A stretch of 64,000 nt of DNA from Pirellulaceae bacterium (lineage in GTDB: Bacteria; Planctomycetota; Planctomycetia; Pirellulales; Pirellulaceae): the NCBI GenBank assembly GCA_029243025.1, contig JAQWSU010000053.1, forward strand, positions 1 through 64,000, written 5' to 3'. Position 1 is the stretch's first letter. Every line of letters starts with the position of its first letter. Below are positions 54,841 through 63,154 of this stretch, piece by piece. The notes below the pieces were generated by a model that saw only the letters and a program-made list of their open reading frames with translations, did not search any database and was not told the origin of the DNA. The position numbers and the translations under genes are program-made.

Positions 54841-55449
54841 ATGCGCAAACTCAAGTCGGTACTAAATCATCCTCGCTGCTATTTATTGTTGCAGTTTCTG
54901 ACGGGGGCAATGCGGGCGAGGAAAACCTGCATTGAGGCTTATGCGGAATGCAAGTCGGGGCAGCGCGTTCTGGATGTAGGATGCGGGCCAGGCTACGTGG
55001 TCCAATATCTGCCGAAGGTCGATTACGTTGGGATCGATATTGACCCCAGATACATCTCCTATGCCCAATCCACGTTTGGATCGATGGGGACATTTCACCA
55101 AACAGAAGATGTCTCGGAGATGATTGCGAAACTGGAAAGCTTTGATCTTATCTTACTCAATGGGGTGTTACATCACCTTGATGATCGTACGGCAAAACAA
55201 CTTCTTGTTGCATTGAGTAACGCACTTCGTCAAAATGGTCGGTTGTTAACTTTGGATGGTTGTCTTGATTCTAATACATCGAGCATCGCTAAAATCTTTT
55301 TGGGATTGGATCGGGGTGACCACATTCGTTCCGCTTGCGATTATGTCGAACTTGCTGAGAACGCTTTCGATTACGTCGAAATGAATCGTACGAATTGTTT
55401 TTATATTCCCTATGATTCAGTCGTGATGGTTTGCCGTAATTCGTCCTGA
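54841..55449 (+). CDS. Class I SAM-dependent methyltransferase
   Basis: A 202-aa methyltransferase with motif I VLDVGCGPGYVVQYL, the acidic DIDP after YVGI (motif II) and FDLILLNGVLHHLDD (motif IV). It belongs to the Methyltransf_11/23 type that methylates small molecules or sugars. It precedes a membrane glycosyltransferase by 34 bp, so it may methylate part of the same lipid-linked glycan (inference). The ATG at 54841 fits the alignment; no strong ribosome-binding site. Confidence 0.88.
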   Translation: MRKLKSVLNHPRCYLLLQFLTGAMRARKTCIEAYAECKSGQRVLDVGCGPGYVVQYLPKVDYVGIDIDPRYISYAQSTFGSMGTFHQTEDVSEMIAKLESFDLILLNGVLHHLDDRTAKQLLVALSNALRQNGRLLTLDGCLDSNTSSIAKIFLGLDRGDHIRSACDYVELAENAFDYVEMNRTNCFYIPYDSVVMVCRNSS

Positions 55450-55483
55450 ATAGAACGCACATTCTGATTCACTCTTAACTAAT

Positions 55484-57148
55484 GTGGTTTTGGTTGTTGC
55501 TGTGGAGAAACATTGCACGAACGCACGGTGGACGAGAAGCGAGATCGCTCTTTTAATTGGTTGTCTCCTTGTTGCCTCTTTGGTGCGTTACCCCGAGTTG
55601 CAGCACCATTTCAGTTTTGATGAACTGTATATTCTTGCTGGGGCAAACGGTCGCGCAGAAGAACGGTCTATCCAATGGGACGCTGGCGTTTGGATTCCCG
55701 TTGCCAAGTCCCCGATCAATCTAGAGAATTCTCGGTCCTTTTCTAGCATTTGGACCGAAGGTGTGCCGATGCACCCGCCCTTATATTCGATTTCGCTGCG
55801 GGTCTGGCGTGAACTTTTTGGTGGTAGTCGTTGGATTGCGTCATCCTATGGCGCGCTATGTTCATTAGTGGGGATCGCGTTTGTATTTTCAGCGTTGCGA
55901 ATTCAAGCAGGCGCACGTTTAGCGACAGCTGTCTGTTTAATCCTGAGTCTTTCAATCGTTCAAGCTCACCTGGCAACTGATATTCGTGGATATGCTTTGT
56001 TGTCAATGTTGATTGCCTGCGCCGCTTGGCAAATGGTCCGTATTGAGGCTTTTGGCGGGGGCGTCGCAAAGTCGTGGTGCTTGGGATTGATGACCTTGCC
56101 TATGATGATGACCCACTATTTTTCGGTTGGGATTTGCTTCGCGCTTTGTGTGTGGGCTTGGTTTCAATTGAAAGGGAAATTGAGAGTTCATTTCTTTTTA
56201 GCGGTGGTGATTTCTGCAGGAATCTTTCTTGTGACTTGGGGCCCGATTCTTCTGGGGCATATCAAATTCGCCGAGTCCACGAAAGGATCTCTAGGATTTC
56301 TCGATCGGGATCTACCTGTTTGGAAGTCCGTATTTCCAATGGCAATGGACCTGCCGATTCGGATCTTCGGTTACCCGGATAACCGAATGGTTACCGTGGC
56401 AATGGGGGCCTTACTGTTTTTCGTTGTTGTAATTGGAATAAGACGAGTGCCTTCAGTGCGCATCTGGGGTTTGCTGTATCTCTTAGGGATTGGTGCTGTG
56501 TTGCTTATAGATCTGGCGAGAGAAACACAGCACGTTGCTTTTATGCGATACGGTTCGTTGGTTTCGGTTGCGGTTCCCAGTGCGGCGATGCTCGCCGTGC
56601 ATGGAATGTGGGGCAAGTGGATTTGGCCGATGGTTGGGGCTGTCCTTGTTTGTCTTGTGTTGCAGGTTGAGGAACCAAGGGATGTCGGATCGGTGCATTT
56701 CCACCATGTTACGAGTCAATTAACCTCGATTCTTAGCGAGTACCCGTCACATTATCCGTTAGCGGCATGTACGATTGGCCGATCCTGGACGGGGAGCCAA
56801 GCAGGGGCCGCGATGTTTGAGTTTTCCTGTTTACCTGGATTTTTACCCCGAGCTTCAATGATTGACCTTGAGGAATGGAGTAAAAAGCCAGGCCGTTCGG
56901 GAGACACTGCTGGTCGATTTTGGCTGATGACGTTGGGCCGGTTACGTACGCTAACCAAGGAGAATATCGATCGCGAGTTACCCGTTGCAATTCGCCGTAA
57001 GTTTCCGAAGGTGGTGGCAGTGAAGGGACCTTGGAAGATAGCCGCGAGCGGTTGGGGGATTTCACCGCGTCCCGCTGCCAAGCTCTGGCTACTGGAGGTT
57101 CCAAGGCGGGAAGCTTCAAATCCGAGTGATCTGGATTCGGAAAACTGA
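55484..57148 (+). CDS. GT-C-type membrane glycosyltransferase (GT39/ArnT-like)
   Basis: A 554-aa polytopic protein with about 10 hydrophobic segments and a short soluble C-terminal part. The N-terminal loop holds an acidic pair, HHFSFDELYILAGANG, like the conserved DE or ED in the first periplasmic loop of GT-C enzymes using polyprenyl-phosphate sugars; further on is MHPPLYSISLRVW. The start is probably a GTG at 55484 or a GTG 18 nt later. It runs convergently toward the GT2-SDR-methyltransferase operon, only 22 bp away. It would add a sugar to a lipid or protein at the periplasmic face. Confidence 0.75.
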   Translation: MVLVVAVEKHCTNARWTRSEIALLIGCLLVASLVRYPELQHHFSFDELYILAGANGRAEERSIQWDAGVWIPVAKSPINLENSRSFSSIWTEGVPMHPPLYSISLRVWRELFGGSRWIASSYGALCSLVGIAFVFSALRIQAGARLATAVCLILSLSIVQAHLATDIRGYALLSMLIACAAWQMVRIEAFGGGVAKSWCLGLMTLPMMMTHYFSVGICFALCVWAWFQLKGKLRVHFFLAVVISAGIFLVTWGPILLGHIKFAESTKGSLGFLDRDLPVWKSVFPMAMDLPIRIFGYPDNRMVTVAMGALLFFVVVIGIRRVPSVRIWGLLYLLGIGAVLLIDLARETQHVAFMRYGSLVSVAVPSAAMLAVHGMWGKWIWPMVGAVLVCLVLQVEEPRDVGSVHFHHVTSQLTSILSEYPSHYPLAACTIGRSWTGSQAGAAMFEFSCLPGFLPRASMIDLEEWSKKPGRSGDTAGRFWLMTLGRLRTLTKENIDRELPVAIRRKFPKVVAVKGPWKIAASGWGISPRPAAKLWLLEVPRREASNPSDLDSEN

Positions 57149-57170
57149 TCGAAGAATTATTGGACCCATC

Positions 57171-57893
57171 TCATCCTGAGTTATCGGACGTCGCCTTGAC
57201 GCTTGTTGTGTAGTATTGTGCCCCAAGAGGAAGCCAGGTTAGCAACTCTTCGAAAGGCCGCAGAATACGAAGACAGCGGGGGAAGAAGACGCGATAGCGA
57301 ATGGTGGTTTGCTGAAATCCCAGCGAATTTAACAGCAAAGATAAATCTTTCGCCCGAATCAGTTTTGCGTTTTTGTCAAAAGGGCATGAACGGACCACGC
57401 GCTGAGTGAGTGGATTGTGAGGATTGTGCTCGTAAATGAAAAGTTGGCCTCCGGGCTTAAGAATTCTCCAGAGCTCTTTGAGGACCACGATGCGATCTTC
57501 GGGGGCAATGTGATGAAAAACACAGGCCGCATAGGCTAAGTCAAATCGGTCATCGTCGATTGGTAGGGTCGGTGGTGTATAGGCAATGAAGTTGGCTAAG
57601 TCGGGATGGCGTTTGGCAGCTACTTTTAAGCTTTGTGAGGAAACATCCAGGCAGGTGAGGCGACCGCTCGGTAGAAACTCATGCCAAAATGGAATTGCGT
57701 TTCCTGTTCCGGCTCCAAAATCGAGGATCTCTAAACTGCCTGCGCTGGATTGTTGATCAGGGGGATAATGCTTTGCGACGTCACCAATTTTGTAACGCAG
57801 GTAGTAGCTCGATTCCTCGCCGCCGATCGCAATGCTATCTTCGAGCAGTGTTTCGTAATTCTGGGAAAATTCATCGAATTCAGGCTGTGCCAT
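57171..57893 (-). CDS. Class I SAM-dependent methyltransferase (UbiE-like)
   Basis: A 240-aa methyltransferase starting MAQPEFDEFSQNYETLLEDSI. The open frame extends to 58160, but that part lies inside the preceding gene; the ATG at 57893 has AAGG seven nt upstream and is preferred. Motif I is LEILDFGAGTGNAIPFW, motif II SLKVAAKRHP follows LTCLDVS, and motif IV is FDLAYAACVFHHIAPEDR. It is the last gene of a three-gene operon, overlapping the SDR gene by 14 bp. Likely a sugar or lipid methyltransferase. Confidence 0.9.
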   Translation of the reverse strand: MAQPEFDEFSQNYETLLEDSIAIGGEESSYYLRYKIGDVAKHYPPDQQSSAGSLEILDFGAGTGNAIPFWHEFLPSGRLTCLDVSSQSLKVAAKRHPDLANFIAYTPPTLPIDDDRFDLAYAACVFHHIAPEDRIVVLKELWRILKPGGQLFIYEHNPHNPLTQRVVRSCPFDKNAKLIRAKDLSLLLNSLGFQQTTIRYRVFFPRCLRILRPFEELLTWLPLGAQYYTTSVKATSDNSG

Positions 57894-58875
57894 CACGAAC
57901 CCTTCCGGCATCAAGGCTGTGTTTGTAACGAAGGGGCTCTCCGGCCGCTCTTCTTGTGGCGATGATTTGGAATATCCCCGATTGCAAGGATGTTTTGGCG
58001 AGATGCGACAAGTCAGGATACACGATTGACTGAAATCGAAAACACGGTTGGTATGCCTTTGCTTTCTCTGGTTGAAAACCTGATGTGATGAGATGTCGCC
58101 GTTTGCTGATTTGTTGGATGGTGTGGAGCAACTCTGCAATCGTGGTCGGTCGCTCTGCACTCACGATTTTGATGACCGATTGACGTTGCTCAAAGGCTCG
58201 TTTTGATGACTCGATAAGGATTTCTGCCGCATCCTGTGACCAGAGATAATCTCGGATCGTTTCCAGGGGTACGAAGACATGGGTGGGTTGCCTTTTCAAA
58301 AGATGATCCACCAATATTGCAATTAATCCCTTCGGTTGTTTTCCCGGTTCTTGAATTCCATAGAGTGTCGAAATGCGAGCGATAAAAATCGCACTCCCTG
58401 ATCTAGCAAGTTTCGAAGTTGAAACGATCTGCTCTTGAATCAGCTTTTGTTTGCCGTAGTTGGTTGAAGGACAGACTGGCGATTCCTCATTCAGTAACCT
58501 TGTCGATGCTGCGCTGTAGATTGCTCCAGCGGAGCTGGAAAAACAAAAGCATCCAGGAATTTTCAGTAATCGCGACTGGCTGCCAATCATATCGATTAAG
58601 TGAGAAAGATAGCGAGTTTCGATTGTGAGTTGGTCGATTGAACTGTTCATCGAGGACACACCGCCAGCCCAGTAGATTTCCCATCCAACTGCCGGATCAA
58701 TCAATTCGCTGAATCTTTGTACGAGCGATTTGATTTGAGTACATGCCAAGTCCGGTCGACCCCAAGCGAGACGTTTCGCCGGATAAAACATGCGGCGGTT
58801 TCGAACTTTCAGACTAGCAGTGAGAGCGGTTCCGAGTACACCGCCAGCACCAACTACCCAGGTGATGGGTTGCAT
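57880..58875 (-). CDS. NAD-dependent epimerase/dehydratase (extended SDR)
   Basis: A 331-aa SDR-type protein. The N-terminus WVVGAGGVLGTALTASL carries the nucleotide-binding GxGGxxG, and the active-site TNYGKQK (YxxxK) with an upstream SSSAG serine is present. It resembles UDP-sugar epimerases, dehydratases and reductases. It overlaps the GT2 gene upstream by 22 bp and the methyltransferase downstream by 14 bp, so all three are translated together. It probably makes or modifies the sugar used by the GT2. Confidence 0.88.
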   Translation of the reverse strand: MQPITWVVGAGGVLGTALTASLKVRNRRMFYPAKRLAWGRPDLACTQIKSLVQRFSELIDPAVGWEIYWAGGVSSMNSSIDQLTIETRYLSHLIDMIGSQSRLLKIPGCFCFSSSAGAIYSAASTRLLNEESPVCPSTNYGKQKLIQEQIVSTSKLARSGSAIFIARISTLYGIQEPGKQPKGLIAILVDHLLKRQPTHVFVPLETIRDYLWSQDAAEILIESSKRAFEQRQSVIKIVSAERPTTIAELLHTIQQISKRRHLITSGFQPEKAKAYQPCFRFQSIVYPDLSHLAKTSLQSGIFQIIATRRAAGEPLRYKHSLDAGRVRDGTA

Positions 58876-59858
58876 GACTCTTGGTGTCCATTTGCGGCTG
58901 GTTTTGATAGGACGACATAAAGAGGTTTACCCATCGAAATATTCATGGTCAACGCGAGGTATTCAGCGATGACTCCCAGAGCCGTCAAGTTACACCCCGA
59001 AAAGAAGGCAACCAATACGACAAGCGAAGCCCAGCCGGGCACTTCTGCGATCCCAGTTAATTTGGCGTAGATTGCAAAGACTGCGGCCATCAAGGCAATT
59101 AGCAGTGATGCGAATCCCAACAATGAGATCCAACGCAAGGGGCGGGAACCGGAAGAGAGTAACATTCGCCAAAAATGGGCTAAAAGCTTTACGAATGAGT
59201 AGCCGGACGGGCGGCCCACTTCCTGACGGAGCCGTACGGGTGATGACCCAACTCGTGAAGTGACCCAGGAAAGCGCGATATCGAGGTAAATACCACGGCC
59301 GCAATAGGCAGCCAGATTGCGTGCAACCTCGCCTTCAATCAGTCGGAAGGAATTGAACCGAAAGGTTTGACTCTCTTTGGAGAGGAAACTGCCGATCCGT
59401 TTTGCCAACTGACTCATTGAATTTCGCAAGAATCCGTGTGGAGCTACATTTATCGGTTTCGCGTAAACCAACTGATAAGGCCCTGCAATGGCTTTATCGA
59501 GTAACTTGGCGATGTCCGCTGGAGCTTGCTGTAGATCTTCGTCCATCGTGACCACCCACTCGCCGATTGAGGTTGCCATGCCTGCCAGAGTTGCAGCATG
59601 TTGGCCAAAATTGCGCGATAACCAAATGCCACGTATCCATGGATATTCCTGTTCCAAAGCTTGAATGGTCCGATGGGATTGATCTGGCCCGCAATCATGA
59701 ACCAACAGCACCTCGCAAATCTTCATCGAGAGTCCGTCTGCCGTGTGCCTCACATTGGTCCATGGACTTAGCTCCTCAGTCAGTTTTTTTAATGTTGTCT
59801 CACCACGAAAAACTGGAACAACAACCGTGATTTCAATGGGTGATTGAGCAGATGACAT
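58854..59858 (-). CDS. Polyprenyl-phosphate glycosyltransferase (GT2, GtrB/ArnC-like)
   Basis: A 334-aa enzyme of GT2 with the typical order: ITVVVPVFRGETTLKKL, EVLLVHDCGPDQS, GIWLSRNFGQHAATLAGM, WVVTMDEDLQQAPADI (the DxD region), and two C-terminal membrane helices at about 245-270 and 280-305. Such enzymes (GtrB, ArnC, Dpm1-type) put a sugar on undecaprenyl or dolichyl phosphate. It heads an operon with the SDR and methyltransferase. The ATG at 59858 lies far from the next gene, leaving room for a promoter upstream. Its lipid-linked product could serve the GT-C enzyme at 55484-57148. Confidence 0.92.
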   Translation of the reverse strand: MSSAQSPIEITVVVPVFRGETTLKKLTEELSPWTNVRHTADGLSMKICEVLLVHDCGPDQSHRTIQALEQEYPWIRGIWLSRNFGQHAATLAGMATSIGEWVVTMDEDLQQAPADIAKLLDKAIAGPYQLVYAKPINVAPHGFLRNSMSQLAKRIGSFLSKESQTFRFNSFRLIEGEVARNLAAYCGRGIYLDIALSWVTSRVGSSPVRLRQEVGRPSGYSFVKLLAHFWRMLLSSGSRPLRWISLLGFASLLIALMAAVFAIYAKLTGIAEVPGWASLVVLVAFFSGCNLTALGVIAEYLALTMNISMGKPLYVVLSKPAANGHQESCNPSPG

Positions 59859-60605
59859 AGTGGATCTTTTGAGCCATCAAGAGGTTCGAAATCAATATGG
59901 CCATTATGGTTTGATCGATTCTGAAGTCAATTTGGATGTGATGCAAGTTAAGCTTGCTGAACAAAGAAGCTTGGACTGTAAGTTGCCGAACGTAAGTAAA
60001 TGGGAGCTGGTCTTGGCAAGAGGAATGGCTGCGCGCATTTCGTAGAAGATTGTTTTTAGGTGATCGAGGTGAATCGCGAGTCGAATCGTGGCGCTAGAAT
60101 TTGCAGGAAAAAGGACAAATCGCATGTGTATCTGCAAGCTTACAATTGACGAATTACGTGGGATGGTCCGATCCGGCCAATTCTGGATTGAATCCAATCT
60201 GCCCGTGCGAAGGTGGATTGATGCTGTCTGTCGAATCGTAATCGTTGTCCTCCTTTCAGGAAAAGGGCGATAACGACCTCCGTGACGCGAAATTCTACGC
60301 TGCGGCGGCAACTGAACTGTCTAAGTCATTTACGTGTCTCGCCTGCAAATTTACTTTTGAGATTCCGTCGATCTTGGATAACGATTGCCGAGTACAGGAA
60401 AATTGGTTTCTTTCCAACGACAGTCGAAGGCTGTTGTCGCAAACTCCTTTGGAAGCTGGTTCTCTTTTGGACTGTTTCGATCCATGTTTTGTTCGGATAT
60501 TGTCTTGATGTGCGAGTTACAATTTAATGTTGGTCGAACCCCATTTCATTCGAAGCGCTAAGAGTACGTAATTGAAACGGCTCGTAGAGCTGAGGCGAAA
60601 CAGAA
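59859..60605. other. Divergent intergenic region, 747 bp
   Basis: This separates the GT2 operon (minus) from the first sulfotransferase-like gene (plus). Several open frames occur (59904-60311 minus, 60088-60273 plus, 60245-60527 plus), but none has a ribosome-binding site or family resemblance. I see no RNA gene or repeat. Confidence 0.45.
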
Positions 60606-61739
60606 GTGTCAAAAGTCATTGTTCATATTGGATCTCCTAAAACGGGTACGACGTCGATTCAAGCAAGCCTGGCGCATAGCCTGAGCGATTCCCGATTTCG
60701 ATTTATTTCTGGAACTTCTAGCCAAGGAAATCTGGCTGCTCTCTGCTTGTTTGGTGGAAATTGTGAACGCTATCTCAAGGTTCGTCGTATCAACAGTTCT
60801 GCGTCGAATAGGGAGAGGCTAAGGCGATCTGCAAACAAGCAATGGTCTCTGCGTTTGCGGGACGCTCTTGCCGATAATGTAACACCCATCGTGTCGTCAG
60901 AAACCTGTTGGAAATTTGATGAAGCTGAGTATCGTGATCTGCGGAAATTCTTCGAAGACAGAGGATTCGAAGTGCAGATTGTGGCGTTCTTGCGTCCGGT
61001 TCTTGATTATCTATCAAGTGCTTTTCAGCAATTGGTCAAGTGGCAACGGATGGACTGGGATAGTTTCCTGGCAGAACAAGCTGCCGTCGATTACTGGAAG
61101 AAAATCAAAATGTTGGACCATGTATTTGGAACAGCAAACGTCACATTGGCATCTTACGATCCCAGTAGATTTCCCAATGGTTGCGTAACGCAAGAATTCT
61201 CCAGCTTGATCGGCCTGGGAATGACACCCCTGCAGTCTACTCGTCGCAATGAGAGTTTGAGTCAGGATGCGGTTAAACTTGTCTACGCATTGGATCGGTC
61301 TACATCTCTCCAGCAAGTGGCTTGGAAGGATCAAGTGAAACGTAGTCTTTTGGTCCGAAAGATGTTGGAATTGGAAGGTTCGGAATTCAAGTTTCATCCA
61401 GCTGTTTTTAAACAACTGGAATCGGCCTTTTGGAAACGAAAGGATTTGTTGGAGCAGCGTCTTGATTGCTCATTTTGTTTCTCGACGGATTCAGTGTTGG
61501 ATGACCATGTTCGGAGCGAGGATTCTCTTTTCGATTATTCGCAGAGCACGCTTGACTGGCTCGCAGCGAATTCGGGTGCGCCTGTCTTAATCACTCGATC
61601 TGGAGACAATTTAAGTCGTCAGGTGGTGAGGCAACTTAAGCAGATTCCCTTGTACACCGATGTGGATATCCTAAGGCAAGAGGCTAGAAATATTGCCTCT
61701 CGCGTACGCCAGACGTTTAGTCCGCTTTTTTCGAGATGA
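60606..61739 (+). CDS. Sulfotransferase-like protein
   Basis: A 377-aa protein starting at GTG 60606, with GAGG about 10 nt upstream. The start IVHIGSPKTGTTSIQASL is the 5'-phosphosulfate-binding loop of PAPS-dependent sulfotransferases. A second conserved region, FLRPVLDYLSSAFQQLVK, fits the 3'-phosphate-binding motif (Arg, Ser). It resembles the gene at 61830-62981, read on the other strand, throughout. A role in sulfating a surface glycan is a family-based inference. Confidence 0.82.
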   Translation: MSKVIVHIGSPKTGTTSIQASLAHSLSDSRFRFISGTSSQGNLAALCLFGGNCERYLKVRRINSSASNRERLRRSANKQWSLRLRDALADNVTPIVSSETCWKFDEAEYRDLRKFFEDRGFEVQIVAFLRPVLDYLSSAFQQLVKWQRMDWDSFLAEQAAVDYWKKIKMLDHVFGTANVTLASYDPSRFPNGCVTQEFSSLIGLGMTPLQSTRRNESLSQDAVKLVYALDRSTSLQQVAWKDQVKRSLLVRKMLELEGSEFKFHPAVFKQLESAFWKRKDLLEQRLDCSFCFSTDSVLDDHVRSEDSLFDYSQSTLDWLAANSGAPVLITRSGDNLSRQVVRQLKQIPLYTDVDILRQEARNIASRVRQTFSPLFSR

Positions 61740-61829
61740 TCGCATTACGAATGTGATTGTTGAGATCCTTGGCGGATGGGGCGGCGATCTAAAACATCCA
61801 TTTTCCTCGATGGTCGAAATGCAGTAATC

Positions 61830-62981
61830 CTAACAGATCGGATTGAAGAGTTTCTTGCGATGTTTACTCAACTCTTCAGATGCCCAACTGGTAAATGAGG
61901 TTAGATCAGGCCGTCGAAAAAGGCGATCGACCCGTTCCGCGACTTGCTGAGCCGCTTGTTTGCCATGCAACTTCCGAATGGGTGGGCTGTTTGATTCACG
62001 GCAAAGCCAATTCAAACTCTCTTCTGAAAAGCGAAAAAGATCTCGGTCGTCATCAATACACTCTTGATTCGCCCTGTTTTGGACGCTGCTGGGAATGGAC
62101 CGCCCGAGGCGCTGTTCCAGCCAGGGTCGTTGTTTCTCAAAAGTCTCAATTTGATCGGCGATCACATTCTTTGATAGACAAATCCGTTTGCCCGGTAAGC
62201 GGGCCATCCGCGAGATGAGCATGAGGCGGCGAATCCTGTCGATTCGTCGCCTCATTTGCGGTGGCATCAATTGAAGCCACGAAAACAACATTTGGATAGC
62301 CGGAAAGGAAAGGCTTTCGTTAACCTGGATGACCGAGTTTGGGTCTAACTCAATTTCTTGCTTTGCAAGAAAATGTCGAACGACACAACCTTCGGGGAAT
62401 GTTTTCGGATCGAACAAATGAATCTGAACATTCTCCCGGCCAAACAGATTATCGAACGCTCGAATTTTTGGAGCGAAGTCCAGGGAACTGTGTTCCTCGA
62501 TCCTTGTTAAGAATGTTTGTAGATCCGTTACCTCCAATGATTTTATGATTTGCTGGAAGCAGCTGTCTAGCCAATCAGCTGGTGGACGTAAGTAGGCGAT
62601 TATGACTGGCCGTAGCTTTTGTTGTACAAGCGACTCTCGCATTTGCGCGATGTCTTCTGGTGCTAAGCTCCAAACTGTTTCGCCGGATAGGATTAGTGAC
62701 TTGTTGTTTTGTCGGACTTCCTTGTTTGCTAATTGTAGCTTCTTGTGGCATTTCGTTTTGAATCGCCGCAGTTTTGCCAGCGACCAACCCTGGTCTTTCA
62801 TGAACCAACTTGATTTGGCTGATGAATCAAACAGGGTTATCAACCCGTTATCACTAGAAACATCGCCGAAACTGAGATAGTGAAAACGACGGTCCTGCAG
62901 CCGATAGAACAGGGTCTGCTGAATTGAGGAACTTCCTGTCTTGTGCATGCCGATATGAATCAAGCACTTTTTCGCCGTCAT
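61830..62981 (-). CDS. Sulfotransferase-like protein, paralogue of the neighbour
   Basis: A 383-aa protein starting MTAKKCLIHIGMHKTGSSSIQQ, again the phosphosulfate loop, with AYLRPPADWLDSCFQQIIK as the second motif. Other blocks also align with the gene at 60606: FDNLFGRENVQIHLFDPKTFPEGCVVR against LDHVFGTANVTLASYDPSRFPNGCVTQ, and FSEESLNWLCRESNSP against YSQSTLDWLAANSGAP. The two genes converge with 90 bp between them, so they are an inverted, diverged duplicate pair. It precedes, on the minus strand, nothing closer than the glycan operon. Confidence 0.82.
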   Translation of the reverse strand: MTAKKCLIHIGMHKTGSSSIQQTLFYRLQDRRFHYLSFGDVSSDNGLITLFDSSAKSSWFMKDQGWSLAKLRRFKTKCHKKLQLANKEVRQNNKSLILSGETVWSLAPEDIAQMRESLVQQKLRPVIIAYLRPPADWLDSCFQQIIKSLEVTDLQTFLTRIEEHSSLDFAPKIRAFDNLFGRENVQIHLFDPKTFPEGCVVRHFLAKQEIELDPNSVIQVNESLSFPAIQMLFSWLQLMPPQMRRRIDRIRRLMLISRMARLPGKRICLSKNVIADQIETFEKQRPWLEQRLGRSIPSSVQNRANQECIDDDRDLFRFSEESLNWLCRESNSPPIRKLHGKQAAQQVAERVDRLFRRPDLTSFTSWASEELSKHRKKLFNPIC

Positions 62982-63154
62982 GCTTCTTTGATGGGTAAAG
63001 GTTGTTTCGTCTGGTCTGTTTCAAATCGAGTGGCACGAGACGCGTCACGAGTTTCATGTTTTGCGAATTGGCGGAAAGCTGGTTGGGGGTTCTTTTTGAA
63101 TAATCGAAAATTGTAGCTGAATAGCTTGATTGAAGTCGCCAAGCCGTCACGCGA

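Noticed and set aside
59904-60311. 135-aa minus-strand open frame in the gap before the sulfotransferase-like gene
   Set aside because: Composition is Arg/Ser/Ile-rich without domain features, and it overlaps competing open frames on the plus strand.
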